From the NCBI GenBank assembly GCA_035259385.1, contig DATFWL010000550.1, positions 1-64,000 on the forward strand: 64,000 nucleotides of DNA, read 5' to 3'. The DNA comes from QHWK01 sp035259385. GTDB taxonomy: Bacteria > Acidobacteriota > Vicinamibacteria > Vicinamibacterales > CAVVIG01. Within the stretch, counting starts at the first letter, position 1. Every line of letters begins with the position of its first letter. A program made the translations under genes and the position numbers. Below, piece after piece: positions 48,847 to 56,765 of the stretch. The notes beneath the pieces are model-generated. The model worked only from the letters and a program-made list of their open reading frames with translations. It did no database searches and was not told the origin of the DNA.

Positions 48847-51294
48847 TCGTTCATGCATCAACAGCGCCGGCAGCGTCAACACCGACGCCGCGGCCAGCGT
48901 GATCGTACTGACCACCGACACCATGCCCATCGACTGCAGCGGCGGGTAGGACGAGGTGATCAGCGTGCCGTAGCCGAGCATCGTGATCGCGGCGGCGACG
49001 AGAATCACCGGCGCCAGCTCCGCCGTCGCCCGCGCGGCGTCGCCGCGCTCCTGATACCGGTGCACCAGGTGGATCCCGTAATCGACTCCGATACCGACAA
49101 AAGTGACGACGGCAAACACGGCGAAGAGATCCAGCTCCACGCGAGCCATGGCCAGGACTCCGGCCGCCCAGACGAGACCAATCGCCGTCGGCAGCAGCGC
49201 GTACAACGACAGCCGCCAGTCGCGGAATGCCGCGACCACGAGCGCGACGACGATGGCCGTCCCGATCACCAGTCCTTTGATGAATTGCGGCAGGAAGCTG
49301 CGGGCCAGCTCCTTGTTCACCGGCGTGAGGCCGGTCAGCGTCGCCGACGGATTCACGGCGCCGACGATCTGCTGCACGCGCGCGGTCTGCTCGGCGCGCG
49401 CTGGAAAGACGTAGGTCGCCAGCGTCCAGCGATCGCGGTCGAAGACAACGAAGCGATCGACGATGTCGGCAAGGCCGTGCGCGACGTAGCCGTGGTGGGT
49501 GAGCCGCTCCGATCGATCGAGCAGGCGCGGCAGACGCCCGGCAAACGGATCGAAGGCGCCCGGTGTGAAGTCGGCGGCGGCGCGCGCCTGGTCGAGCGAG
49601 GCGCGCACCGCGTCCGCCGTCAGACGCGATTGCTCGATCCGCTGCGCGCTGCGCGCCTGCGCGGCGAGCGACGGCAGCAGCCGCGACGGCGGCTGAAATG
49701 CGAGGTCGGGCATGTCGCGCGCCAGCGCCGCCGCCAGACGCTCGTTGATGGCCAGCAGCGGGTCGAGCGCAGGTCCGTCATCGACCACGACGTAGACGTC
49801 GCCCGGCAGGCCGAACGTCGGGCCGATCTTCGCCTCGAGCAGCGCGGCGGGCGTCGTCGATCGCAGGCGATCGAGCGTCGGGTTGATGTGGATCCGGGTC
49901 GCCACCAGCCCGAGCGCACAGGTGATCAGCGCGCTGGCGGCGAGGAGCGGGCGGCGGCGGTGCGCGATCCAGGCGGCGAGCCGGGGCATCAGCAGGAGCG
50001 GCGACGGCCGCCGCGGCGCGCGTCTCGGCAGCAGCGCCGGGACCATCACCAGGGTCAGCACGCCGCACGCCACCATGCTGTGGCCGAGCAGCCGGCCAAG
50101 CTGCTGCAGGCTCGGGAAGTCCACGAACATCAAGCCGTAGAACGTGGCGGCCGTCGTCCACATGCCGAGCAGCATGCTGCTCGACGGGCCGCCGATCGCG
50201 TCGCGCACCGGCACGTCGCGACCGTCCGCGGCGGCCAGGCGGTGTGCGACGTAGAGCAGCACGACGCCGTCGACGCCCAGGCCGAACATCATCGCGGCCG
50301 CGCCGGTCGCCGCGGCGGACAACTTCGCGCCGGCGAACCCGAGCGCGCCGAGGACGACCGCGAGCGAGAGCAGCGACGGCAGCGAGCCGACCGTCACCAG
50401 CCACAGGCTGCGAAAGACGAGGAACAACAGCGGCAGGATCAGCACGAGCGAGCCCACCGTGTTCATGATGCTCTCGCTCTTCACGACCGCTTCGGTCTCG
50501 ACGGCGATGCGATGTCCGCCGGCGAATTGCACCTGCAGCGGCGGGAGCGGCTCCTCGTCGGGGTCGCGCGCGGTCGCAGCTGCGGCGATCGTCGATGCGG
50601 CAATCTGCTGGAGACGGGCGTCCAGCACCCGCGAGAACGCGGCGTCGTAAGGAGGCCGCTTCGGCCGCGCGATCAGCAAGCGGCTGCGGCCGTCAGCGGT
50701 CACGTACCCCTCGGCGCTGGCGCCGATGTTGAGGCCTGCCTGGGCGCCGCCGAGCGCGTCTCGCATCAGGTCGAAGAGTCCCAGCGGATCCTGTCGGACC
50801 AGCTGCGCGACCTCGGCAGATGGGACCGTGAGGAGATCGCGGCGTGCCGCGATCGCCCGCGACATACCGCCCGGGGTGAGCCGCTGCAGCGCGTCGTCGA
50901 GCGCTTTGCCATGCAGCAGCAGCAACTGATGATCGGCGAGCCAGCCGAAGTCGCGCGTCCGATCCACGGCGCCCGTGTCGACGCGTGAGATCTCTGGTGC
51001 CGACCGCAGCGCGTCGGTCCACGCCGAAATCTGGTCGTCGTAGTCGGCGATCGCGTGTCCCGCCGGCGCGGTGAAGACCACGTACAACTGATCGAGGCTG
51101 CCGAACCGCGCGAGGAAGGTACGGAACGCCTGAATCACGCGGCTGTCGCGCGGCAGCAGCGACAGCACGTCCGCGTCGAACGACAGCCGACGCACGCCTT
51201 CCACCGAGACGAGCAGGGCGCCCAGCACCAGCGCCAGGACGCCGAGCCGCCGATGGTGCGCCCAGCCGACGATGCGGGCGACGAGCGATTCCAC
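48817..51294 (-). CDS. MMPL/RND-family lipid exporter
   Basis: 825 aa, twelve predicted membrane helices in two repeats of six, each with a large periplasmic loop after the first helix (FDADVLSLLPRDSRV and HINPTLDRLRSTTPAALLEA). The helix-4 region (MMFGLGVDGVVLLYVAH, and VTFVGIGVDYGIHLVHRYQE in the second half) carries the acidic residues of RND proton relay. It resembles HpnN- and MMPL-type transporters that move hopanoids or glycolipids to the outer membrane. It is the first gene of a minus-strand operon; the GTG start lies 9 nt behind a TAACAT box. Confidence 0.9.
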   Translation of the reverse strand: MESLVARIVGWAHHRRLGVLALVLGALLVSVEGVRRLSFDADVLSLLPRDSRVIQAFRTFLARFGSLDQLYVVFTAPAGHAIADYDDQISAWTDALRSAPEISRVDTGAVDRTRDFGWLADHQLLLLHGKALDDALQRLTPGGMSRAIAARRDLLTVPSAEVAQLVRQDPLGLFDLMRDALGGAQAGLNIGASAEGYVTADGRSRLLIARPKRPPYDAAFSRVLDARLQQIAASTIAAAATARDPDEEPLPPLQVQFAGGHRIAVETEAVVKSESIMNTVGSLVLILPLLFLVFRSLWLVTVGSLPSLLSLAVVLGALGFAGAKLSAAATGAAAMMFGLGVDGVVLLYVAHRLAAADGRDVPVRDAIGGPSSSMLLGMWTTAATFYGLMFVDFPSLQQLGRLLGHSMVACGVLTLVMVPALLPRRAPRRPSPLLLMPRLAAWIAHRRRPLLAASALITCALGLVATRIHINPTLDRLRSTTPAALLEAKIGPTFGLPGDVYVVVDDGPALDPLLAINERLAAALARDMPDLAFQPPSRLLPSLAAQARSAQRIEQSRLTADAVRASLDQARAAADFTPGAFDPFAGRLPRLLDRSERLTHHGYVAHGLADIVDRFVVFDRDRWTLATYVFPARAEQTARVQQIVGAVNPSATLTGLTPVNKELARSFLPQFIKGLVIGTAIVVALVVAAFRDWRLSLYALLPTAIGLVWAAGVLAMARVELDLFAVFAVVTFVGIGVDYGIHLVHRYQERGDAARATAELAPVILVAAAITMLGYGTLITSSYPPLQSMGMVSVVSTITLAAASVLTLPALLMHERPRAKQQSPG

Positions 51295-51303
51295 GACGGG
51301 ATC

Positions 51304-51313
51304 ATGTTACATT
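51304..51313. promoter_or_regulatory. Overlapping divergent -10 boxes
   Basis: ATGTTACATT contains TAACAT on the minus strand (exporter gene, 9 nt before its GTG) and TACATT on the plus strand (B12 radical SAM gene, 10 nt before its ATG). The core is symmetric, so one open complex could fire in either direction. Confidence 0.55.
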
Positions 51314-51323
51314 CACGAACTCG

Positions 51324-52787
51324 ATGAACGTCCTGCTGCTGCGGCCCGTGCCGGTCAACGAGCGCTTCGGGCTCGGGCCGTTCTTCCGGATCGAGCCGCT
51401 CGGCATGGAGTACATCGCGGCCGCGCTCGAGGCACGGGGCCACGCCGTCACGCTCGCGGATCTCCGATTCAGCCGCCCCCTCGCGGCACAACTTCGCGCG
51501 TCGCGCCCCGATGTCGTCGGCATCGCGGCGATGCATGCCCTCGAAACCGACGAAGTCGTCGCGCTGGCGCGGCGCGTGCGCGCGCAGGCGCCAGACGTGC
51601 CGATCGTCGTCGGCGGCCATACCGCCGCCGCCTATCCGGAGCCGTTTCTCGTCGCCGAAACCGCGGCGGTGGTCGTGGACGACGGCGAGCGCGCGTTCCC
51701 GCTCGTGTGCGACGCCATCGCTCGCCGCGAGCCGTTGACGGCGGTACCCGGGCTCGCCTTGCGCGGTCGGGACGGCGTGGTGGTCCGCACCGCCGGAGAG
51801 ACCGGCACGCTCGCGCTGGACGAGGTGCCGCTGCCGGCGCGCGATCACGTGGCGGCCTGGCGCCGGCAGTACGCGTGCCTCGCCCACCGGCCGGCGTGGC
51901 TCGTCGAAACGGCGCGCGGCTGCCCGTTCCGCTGCTCGTTCTGTTCGATCTGGCAGCTGCATCAACGCGCCGTGCGCGAGCGATCGATCGACGCGGTCCG
52001 CCGCGACTTCGAGTCGGTCGGCGACCACGTCTTCGTCGCCGACGATCTGTTCTGGCATCACCCGCCGCGCAGCCTCGAGCTGGCGCGCGAGCTGAAGCGC
52101 CGCGGTATCCGCAAGCAGTGGATCCTCGTCCAGAGCCGGACCGATCTCGTCGGCCGGCATCCGGAGCTCCTCGAGGCGTGGCGGCCGCTCGCGACCGAGT
52201 TCGACATCTTCTTCGGGCTGGAAGCGGCGACCGACGAAGGGCTCGACGGGCTGATGAAAGATGCGACGGTCGACGAGACGATGCAGGGCGTCGCGGTCGC
52301 GCGCGCCCACAACTACGGCGTCACCGGCAACTTCGTGATCGATCCCGCGTGGGCCGAGTCCGACTTCGAGGAGCTGTGGGCGTTCGTCGAGCGGCACCAG
52401 CTGTTCCAGGCCGGCTTCACCATCCTCACGCCGCTGCCCGGGACGAAGTATTTCGATGACATGCGCCAGACGCTGCGCGCGCGGCGCTGGTCGCACTTCG
52501 ACATGCATCACCTGCTCTGGGAACCGCGCCTCGGGGCGCGGCGCTTCTTCGAGCTTTACTGCGACACGTGGCGCCGGTCGGTGCTGAACCTGAAGGGCCG
52601 CAAGGGCCTGCTGCGGTGGCTGCGCGAGGTCGATCTCGCGAATGTTTTTTTCCTGATTCAGGCGCTGCGCCGCACGCAGAAGCTCATGGACCCCGAGCAC
52701 TACCTGAAGGAATACGACCTCGCGCCGTCGGTCGATGAACTGCTGGGCGGCGCCGATCGACGGTCGCTCACACTTCATCAGGTGTGA
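51324..52787 (+). CDS. B12-binding radical SAM protein, HpnR-like
   Basis: 487 aa. Residues 1 to about 160 form a cobalamin-binding Rossmann-like domain (FFRIEPLGMEYIAAALEARG, RPDVVGIAAMHALETDEVV, IVVGGHTAAAYPEPF); the radical SAM motif is C200-x3-C204-x2-C207 (ETARGCPFRCSFC), followed by the rest of the barrel (ADDLFWHHPPRSLELAREL). The overall pattern is that of class B radical SAM methylases, and the phrase order recalls HpnR, the hopanoid C-3 methylase. It probably methylates an unactivated carbon of a lipid. It shares a divergent promoter with the exporter. No hopanoid genes are in the window. Confidence 0.84.
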   Translation: MNVLLLRPVPVNERFGLGPFFRIEPLGMEYIAAALEARGHAVTLADLRFSRPLAAQLRASRPDVVGIAAMHALETDEVVALARRVRAQAPDVPIVVGGHTAAAYPEPFLVAETAAVVVDDGERAFPLVCDAIARREPLTAVPGLALRGRDGVVVRTAGETGTLALDEVPLPARDHVAAWRRQYACLAHRPAWLVETARGCPFRCSFCSIWQLHQRAVRERSIDAVRRDFESVGDHVFVADDLFWHHPPRSLELARELKRRGIRKQWILVQSRTDLVGRHPELLEAWRPLATEFDIFFGLEAATDEGLDGLMKDATVDETMQGVAVARAHNYGVTGNFVIDPAWAESDFEELWAFVERHQLFQAGFTILTPLPGTKYFDDMRQTLRARRWSHFDMHHLLWEPRLGARRFFELYCDTWRRSVLNLKGRKGLLRWLREVDLANVFFLIQALRRTQKLMDPEHYLKEYDLAPSVDELLGGADRRSLTLHQV

Positions 52788-52795
52788 AGATCTCC

Positions 52796-52824
52796 CACGA
52801 AGACAAGAAGGCACGAAGACAAGA
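52796..52824 (+). repeat. CACGAAGAC interspersed repeat
   Basis: Second copy of the 15868 block, again a few bases after a stop codon, between convergent genes. Confidence 0.55.
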
Positions 52825-52867
52825 AGAACAGATACGAATGTGACGGCACGCGTCCCTGGCAGACGGG

Positions 52868-53554
52868 TCAGCGTTCGAGTGAAAAGGTCCCCGGCTCGAG
52901 CGGCGCGTTCTTGACGACTTCGTCGAAGGTCATCGTCTTCGTGTCGCCGTTCGCGAAGGTCATCGTCATTTCGGCGAGCAGCAGCGACACGCGATCGATC
53001 CAGAGGTCGAGGCGGGCAAGGCTCTCGCGGATCTGCTTCCGCTTCGGCGCCATCGACAGGTAGTACGCGTTCGGACGCTCGCCGCCCGGCGGGCGGTCGT
53101 CAATCTGGAACTCGTGCCGCAGATCCGCGGCGGTGCCGTTGACGAAGTACCTCTGAATGCGTCCCTGCGTGGTGCTGATGTCGGTGACCTGATATAGGTT
53201 GCGGCTCGGCCAGACGACGGTCATCCGGTTGCCGTCGATCAGGATGGTCCGGGCATCCGGTTGAGTGTAGCGCAGCAGCACCCGTGACGGACGTTCCACG
53301 GCGACGCGGCCGCGCGCGACGAGTGGTTTGGTCAACAGCGTCGACGTGGTCGTCTCGGTGAAGCGCGCCGTCAGCGTCTTCAACCCGTCGTTCATCTGCC
53401 TGGCCTTCGCGTAGAGCTCGTCGAAGGTGGCGGGCGGCGCGGACGAGAGCGTCGGCGACAGCACACACGCAGCGGCCAGCGCAGCAAGCGCGCGCGCGAT
53501 CGGGTAGCGCAAGGGCTTCAGCCGAGCGACTGCGCGTTCGACCGGAGCGCCCAT
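52868..53554 (-). CDS. LolA-like outer-membrane lipoprotein carrier protein
   Basis: 228 aa. A signal peptide (hydrophobic around 22-38, ending near SSAPP) precedes a LolA-type half-barrel: LKTLTARFTETTTSTLL, RGRVAVERPSRVLLRYT, TILIDGNRMTVVWPS and PLEPGTFSLE. LolA relatives shuttle lipidated molecules across the periplasm; the copies inside aryl polyene-type clusters are thought to serve the product. The first 25 residues include a stretch (ARLKPLRYP) encoded by an interspersed repeat. A TACGTT box lies 11 nt before the ATG. Confidence 0.85.
   Translation of the reverse strand: MGAPVERAVARLKPLRYPIARALAALAAACVLSPTLSSAPPATFDELYAKARQMNDGLKTLTARFTETTTSTLLTKPLVARGRVAVERPSRVLLRYTQPDARTILIDGNRMTVVWPSRNLYQVTDISTTQGRIQRYFVNGTAADLRHEFQIDDRPPGGERPNAYYLSMAPKRKQIRESLARLDLWIDRVSLLLAEMTMTFANGDTKTMTFDEVVKNAPLEPGTFSLER
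53505..53530 (+). repeat. Interspersed palindrome copy in the LolA-like signal region
   Basis: TAGCGCAAGGGCTTCAGCCG matches the 15905 family and encodes ARLKPLRYP on the minus strand, in the n-region of the signal peptide. Confidence 0.6.
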
Positions 53555-53564
53555 CGACGCATGG

Positions 53565-53571
53565 TAACGTA
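53565..53571. promoter_or_regulatory. Overlapping divergent -10 boxes
   Basis: TAACGTA holds TAACGT for the plus strand (8 nt before the GTG at 53579) and TACGTT for the minus strand (11 nt before the LolA-like ATG). It is the same design as at 51304. Confidence 0.5.
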
Positions 53572-53578
53572 CGGCCCG

Positions 53579-54796
53579 GTGCGTGAACCGGTGCGGGTCG
53601 CAGGGCTCGGCGTCGTGTCGGTCTTCGGAACGACGCTCGATGCGTTTCGCGACCGGCTGCTCGCAGGCCAGTCCGGCATTGTCGCGGTGACCAGATTCGA
53701 CACCGCCGGCTGCCGCTCGACCATCGCCGCCGAGATCGCCGGCTTCGATCCGTCGCCGTTCGTGCCGGCGATGAAGATGCGGCGGATGGACCGCACCGCC
53801 GTCTACACCGTCGCGGCGACGAAGCTCGCGCTCGAGGATGCCGGCGCGGCGATTCCGGCAGAGGGCGACGATCGAAAAGGCGTGGTGCTCGGCACGTGGA
53901 CGGCCGGCGGCGGATCGACCCAGCAGTTTCTCGACGCGCTGTTCCGGCACGGCCCCACCGGCGCCCCGGCGCTGTTGTTCGACAGCACCGTCGCGAATTC
54001 CGCGGCCAGCATCGCCGGCCTCGAACATCGCTTGCGCGGGCCGAACATGACGGTGAGCCACAAGGAAGCGTCGGGCCTCGCCGCGATCGTGGCCGCCGTC
54101 GATCTCCTCCGCGAGGGACGCGCGACGGCGCTCATCACCGGCGGCGCCGACGCGATCTTCGAGCCGTTTTACAAGGCGCACGACCGCTTCGCGGTGATGT
54201 CGCCGCAGCGATCGGCTTCGGCGCCGACCGCACCGTTCGATGCGTGCCGCGACGGGTTCGTCCTCGGCGAAGGCGCGGCCGGCCTGTGGGTCGAACCGGC
54301 CGGGGCCGGGGAACGCCGTGCGATGCACGGCGAGATTCTCGGCGTCGCCTCGTCGAGCGCGAACCTACCGCTGAATGCGTGGCCGGATCGTCCCGCGCCG
54401 CTCGTCCGCACGATGCGGCTGGCCCTCGACGACGCGGGTCTTGCGCCGGACGCGGTGGACGTCGTCTATGCATCGGCGAACGCGACGCGCCAGCTCGATG
54501 CGGTCGAAGCCGACGCGCTGACCGCGCTGTTCGGGGACTCGAGGACCGTGATCACGTCGATCAAGGGCGCGATTGGCGAGTCGGGGACCGCGGGCAGCGC
54601 CGCCTGCGCCGCGGCGCTGCTGTGCGGCCGCACGCGGCAGGTGCCGCCGATCGCCGGCCTGGCCGAACCCGATTCCGCCACGACCGGGCTGCGCCTGGCG
54701 ACGACGAGCATGACGGCGCCGGGTCCGATCGCACTCGTCAACAGCTTCTCGAGCGGCGGTGCGCTCTTCTGCGTCGTGCTGCGCGCCCGTCCTTGA
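53579..54796 (+). CDS. Ketosynthase-like chain-length factor (KS-beta), active site lost
   Basis: 405 aa, thiolase/ketosynthase fold. The usual nucleophile region TACASG reads HKEASG, so the cysteine is Glu163; the first catalytic His (NAHGT) is replaced in ASANATRQ and the second (GHLLGAAG) in GESGTAGS. It can therefore not condense by itself and should pair with the intact ketosynthase at 60726, whose Cys sits at the same position 163. Such partners fix chain length or decarboxylate the extender. GTG 53579 is chosen because TAACGT ends 8 nt ahead and the first strand follows at once; an ATG at 53561 would overlap the promoter. Confidence 0.85.
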   Translation: MREPVRVAGLGVVSVFGTTLDAFRDRLLAGQSGIVAVTRFDTAGCRSTIAAEIAGFDPSPFVPAMKMRRMDRTAVYTVAATKLALEDAGAAIPAEGDDRKGVVLGTWTAGGGSTQQFLDALFRHGPTGAPALLFDSTVANSAASIAGLEHRLRGPNMTVSHKEASGLAAIVAAVDLLREGRATALITGGADAIFEPFYKAHDRFAVMSPQRSASAPTAPFDACRDGFVLGEGAAGLWVEPAGAGERRAMHGEILGVASSSANLPLNAWPDRPAPLVRTMRLALDDAGLAPDAVDVVYASANATRQLDAVEADALTALFGDSRTVITSIKGAIGESGTAGSAACAAALLCGRTRQVPPIAGLAEPDSATTGLRLATTSMTAPGPIALVNSFSSGGALFCVVLRARP

Positions 54797-54835
54797 ACGC
54801 CAAGACCGCAGGCGCAAAGAATTCTTATCTCCTGA

Positions 54836-54841
54836 TATGAT
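54836..54841 (+). promoter_or_regulatory. -10 box (TATGAT) before ketoreductase gene
   Basis: TATGAT in a short AT-rich gap, 11 nt before the TTG at 54853. A second promoter inside the plus-strand operon is possible. Confidence 0.4.
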
Positions 54842-54852
54842 CTTTTGCTGCT

Positions 54853-55638
54853 TTGGTTGATCATCCGGTCGCGTCAGCGGACCCGGTGTCCCCCGGCACG
54901 AGCCTTCGCGGCCGCGTCGCCGTCGTCACCGGCGGATCGCGCGGCATCGGGCGCAGCATCGCCGACACGCTCGCCGCCCATGGCGCAGCCGTCGGCGTGA
55001 TGTTTCACGAGCGCGAGGCGCCGGCGCGCGAGTTCGAGGCCGCCGTGCGCGGCGCCGGTGGCCGAGCCTGGGCCGGCCAGTGCGACGTCGGCGACGAAGC
55101 GTCCGTCGGCGCGTTCTTCGAAGCTGCGGCCGGCGCGCTCGGGCCGGTGGACATTCTCGTCAACAACGCGGGCATCACGCGCGACGCCCACGTGATGTTT
55201 CACGACCGGGCGAAGTGGCAGGCGGTGCTCAGCGTCAACCTCGACGCCGCGTACTACTGCGTGCGTGCCGTCGTCCGCAGCATGATGCTGCGACGCTGGG
55301 GGCGGATCATCAACGTGTCGTCGCCGAGCGCGCGGCTGCCGCTGGCCGGACAGATCAGCTATGCGGCGTCGAAAGCCGGCCTCGAAGGTCTGACCCGGGC
55401 GCTGTCGCGCGATCTCGCCGGCAAAGGCGTGCTGGTGAACGCCGTGTCACCGGGCCTGATCGAGACCGAGATGCTCGAGATGATGCCGGAGACGGCGCGC
55501 GCCGAACACCTGAAGGGCGTGCCGATCGGCCGCACCGGCCAGCCGCACGAAGTAGCAGCCGTCGTCGCGTTCCTGGCTTCGGATGCGGCGAGCTACATCA
55601 CCGGCCAGGTCATCGGCGTGGACGGCGGCCTGGGGTAG
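54853..55638 (+). CDS. 3-oxoacyl-ACP reductase (FabG-type SDR)
   Basis: 261 aa. NADPH-binding VVTGGSRGIG, the structural NNAGITRD, and the catalytic Ser (INVSSPSARLPL), Tyr and Lys (ISYAASKAG) are all intact, followed by NAVSPGLIETEM. It reduces 3-oxoacyl-ACP to the 3-hydroxyacyl form in the chain cycle of the cluster. No ATG is available; TTG 54853 gives a short N-terminal extension. It precedes the carrier protein gene by 11 nt. Confidence 0.93.
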   Translation: MVDHPVASADPVSPGTSLRGRVAVVTGGSRGIGRSIADTLAAHGAAVGVMFHEREAPAREFEAAVRGAGGRAWAGQCDVGDEASVGAFFEAAAGALGPVDILVNNAGITRDAHVMFHDRAKWQAVLSVNLDAAYYCVRAVVRSMMLRRWGRIINVSSPSARLPLAGQISYAASKAGLEGLTRALSRDLAGKGVLVNAVSPGLIETEMLEMMPETARAEHLKGVPIGRTGQPHEVAAVVAFLASDAASYITGQVIGVDGGLG

Positions 55639-55649
55639 CCACGCGCACC

Positions 55650-55925
55650 ATGAACACGACGCAGGGTCAGCTGAAGACCGAGATCAAGCAGGCGATCGTC
55701 CGCTGCCTCCGGCTGCCGATCGCGGCCGACGAAATCGGCGACGCGACGCCGCTCTTCGGCGAGGGTCTCGGGCTCGACTCGATCGACGTGCTGGAGCTGG
55801 TGCTCGAGATCGAGCGCAGCTTCGGCGTCTCGATCGGCGACGAGCAGACGGGCATGCGGGTGCTCGGCTCGGTCGACACGATCGCGGACTTCATCGTCAG
55901 CGAGCGGGCGAGACGCCCGGCGTGA
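55650..55925 (+). CDS. Acyl carrier protein
   Basis: 91 aa. The phosphopantetheine site is Ser44 in LGLDSIDVLELVLEIE, with the family's four-helix pattern and acidic surface. It carries the growing chain between ketosynthase, ketoreductase and dehydratase. It is the only carrier protein in the window. The stop is adjacent to the GTG of the deacetylase gene (no gap), so they are coupled. Confidence 0.93.
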   Translation: MNTTQGQLKTEIKQAIVRCLRLPIAADEIGDATPLFGEGLGLDSIDVLELVLEIERSFGVSIGDEQTGMRVLGSVDTIADFIVSERARRPA

Positions 55926-56765
55926 GTGGCGCACCCCAGCAACGTCTTCACGGTCGATCTCGAAGAATGGTTTCACATCTGCGCGTCCGGCCTCCACGCA
56001 CTCGATCATGAACGCTGGGATCGCCTCCCGTCGCGCGTCGATCTGACGACGAGGCTGCTGCTGGATCTGCTGGACGCGGCGCACGTTCGGGCCACCTTCT
56101 TCGTCGTCGGCTGGGTGGCGGAGCGACAGCCCGATTTGATCGCGGCCGTGCGCGCTGCCGGCCACGAGATCGGATCGCACAGCCATCTCCATCGCCGGGT
56201 GTACGAGCTCGACGCCGACACGTTTCGAGCGGACCTGCGTGCGAGCGTGCGCGCGCTGGCCGCTGCCGGCGCGCCCCGCGTCACGATGTTCCGCGCGCCC
56301 GAATGGTCGATCAACGACCGATCGCTGTGGGCGCTCGACGTGCTGGCGGGCGAGGGGGTCCGGATCGATGCGAGCATGGCGCCGATAAAGCTCGTGGGTT
56401 CCGTTCGTTATCCGCGGTATCCTCATATCAGGAATACGCGCGCCGGGCCGATAACAGAAGTACCGCCGCTGGTGGCGGATCGGCTGCGGCAGGTGATGCC
56501 GATCGGCTGGGGATGGGGACTGCGGATGAGCTCGCCGCGCCGTGTCCTCCGCACGATAGACGCGGCAAATCGCGCAGGGCTGCCCGCAGTTCTTACGATT
56601 CATCCCTGGGAACTCGACCCGCACCCCCCACGGGTAAGGCTTCCGGCGAGGCTGCAGTTCGCGCACTACTTCCGGCTGGGCGGTTTTGCGAACCGCCTCC
56701 GCGAGGTCCTGCAGCAGGCGTCGTTCGGCCCGATTGGAGACATGGCGCCGGTTTCAGGTACGTGA
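55926..56765 (+). CDS. Polysaccharide deacetylase family protein
   Basis: 279 aa. NodB-type fold: the metal/catalytic Asp in FTVDLEEWFH, the HxxxH pair in GSHSHLHRR, RAPEWSIND and the C-terminal HPWELDP. The start FTVDLEEWFH is the one usual in the exosortase-linked deacetylases. It removes acetyl groups from sugars or related amides; within this operon it may trim a glycosyl part of the product. GTG 55926 directly follows the carrier protein stop. Confidence 0.88.
   Translation: MAHPSNVFTVDLEEWFHICASGLHALDHERWDRLPSRVDLTTRLLLDLLDAAHVRATFFVVGWVAERQPDLIAAVRAAGHEIGSHSHLHRRVYELDADTFRADLRASVRALAAAGAPRVTMFRAPEWSINDRSLWALDVLAGEGVRIDASMAPIKLVGSVRYPRYPHIRNTRAGPITEVPPLVADRLRQVMPIGWGWGLRMSSPRRVLRTIDAANRAGLPAVLTIHPWELDPHPPRVRLPARLQFAHYFRLGGFANRLREVLQQASFGPIGDMAPVSGT

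Noticed and set aside
51324..52787. Assignment as a true hopanoid C-3 methylase (hpnR)
   Set aside because: The similarity is in pattern only and there is no hopanoid pathway gene nearby, so no gene symbol is given.
52868..54328. Long minus-strand frame including the LolA-like gene
   Set aside because: Only the part up to 53554 has LolA features and a signal peptide; the rest is the shadow of the KS-beta gene.
53579..54796. Annotation as an active ketosynthase
   Set aside because: All three catalytic positions are replaced (Cys to Glu and both His lost).
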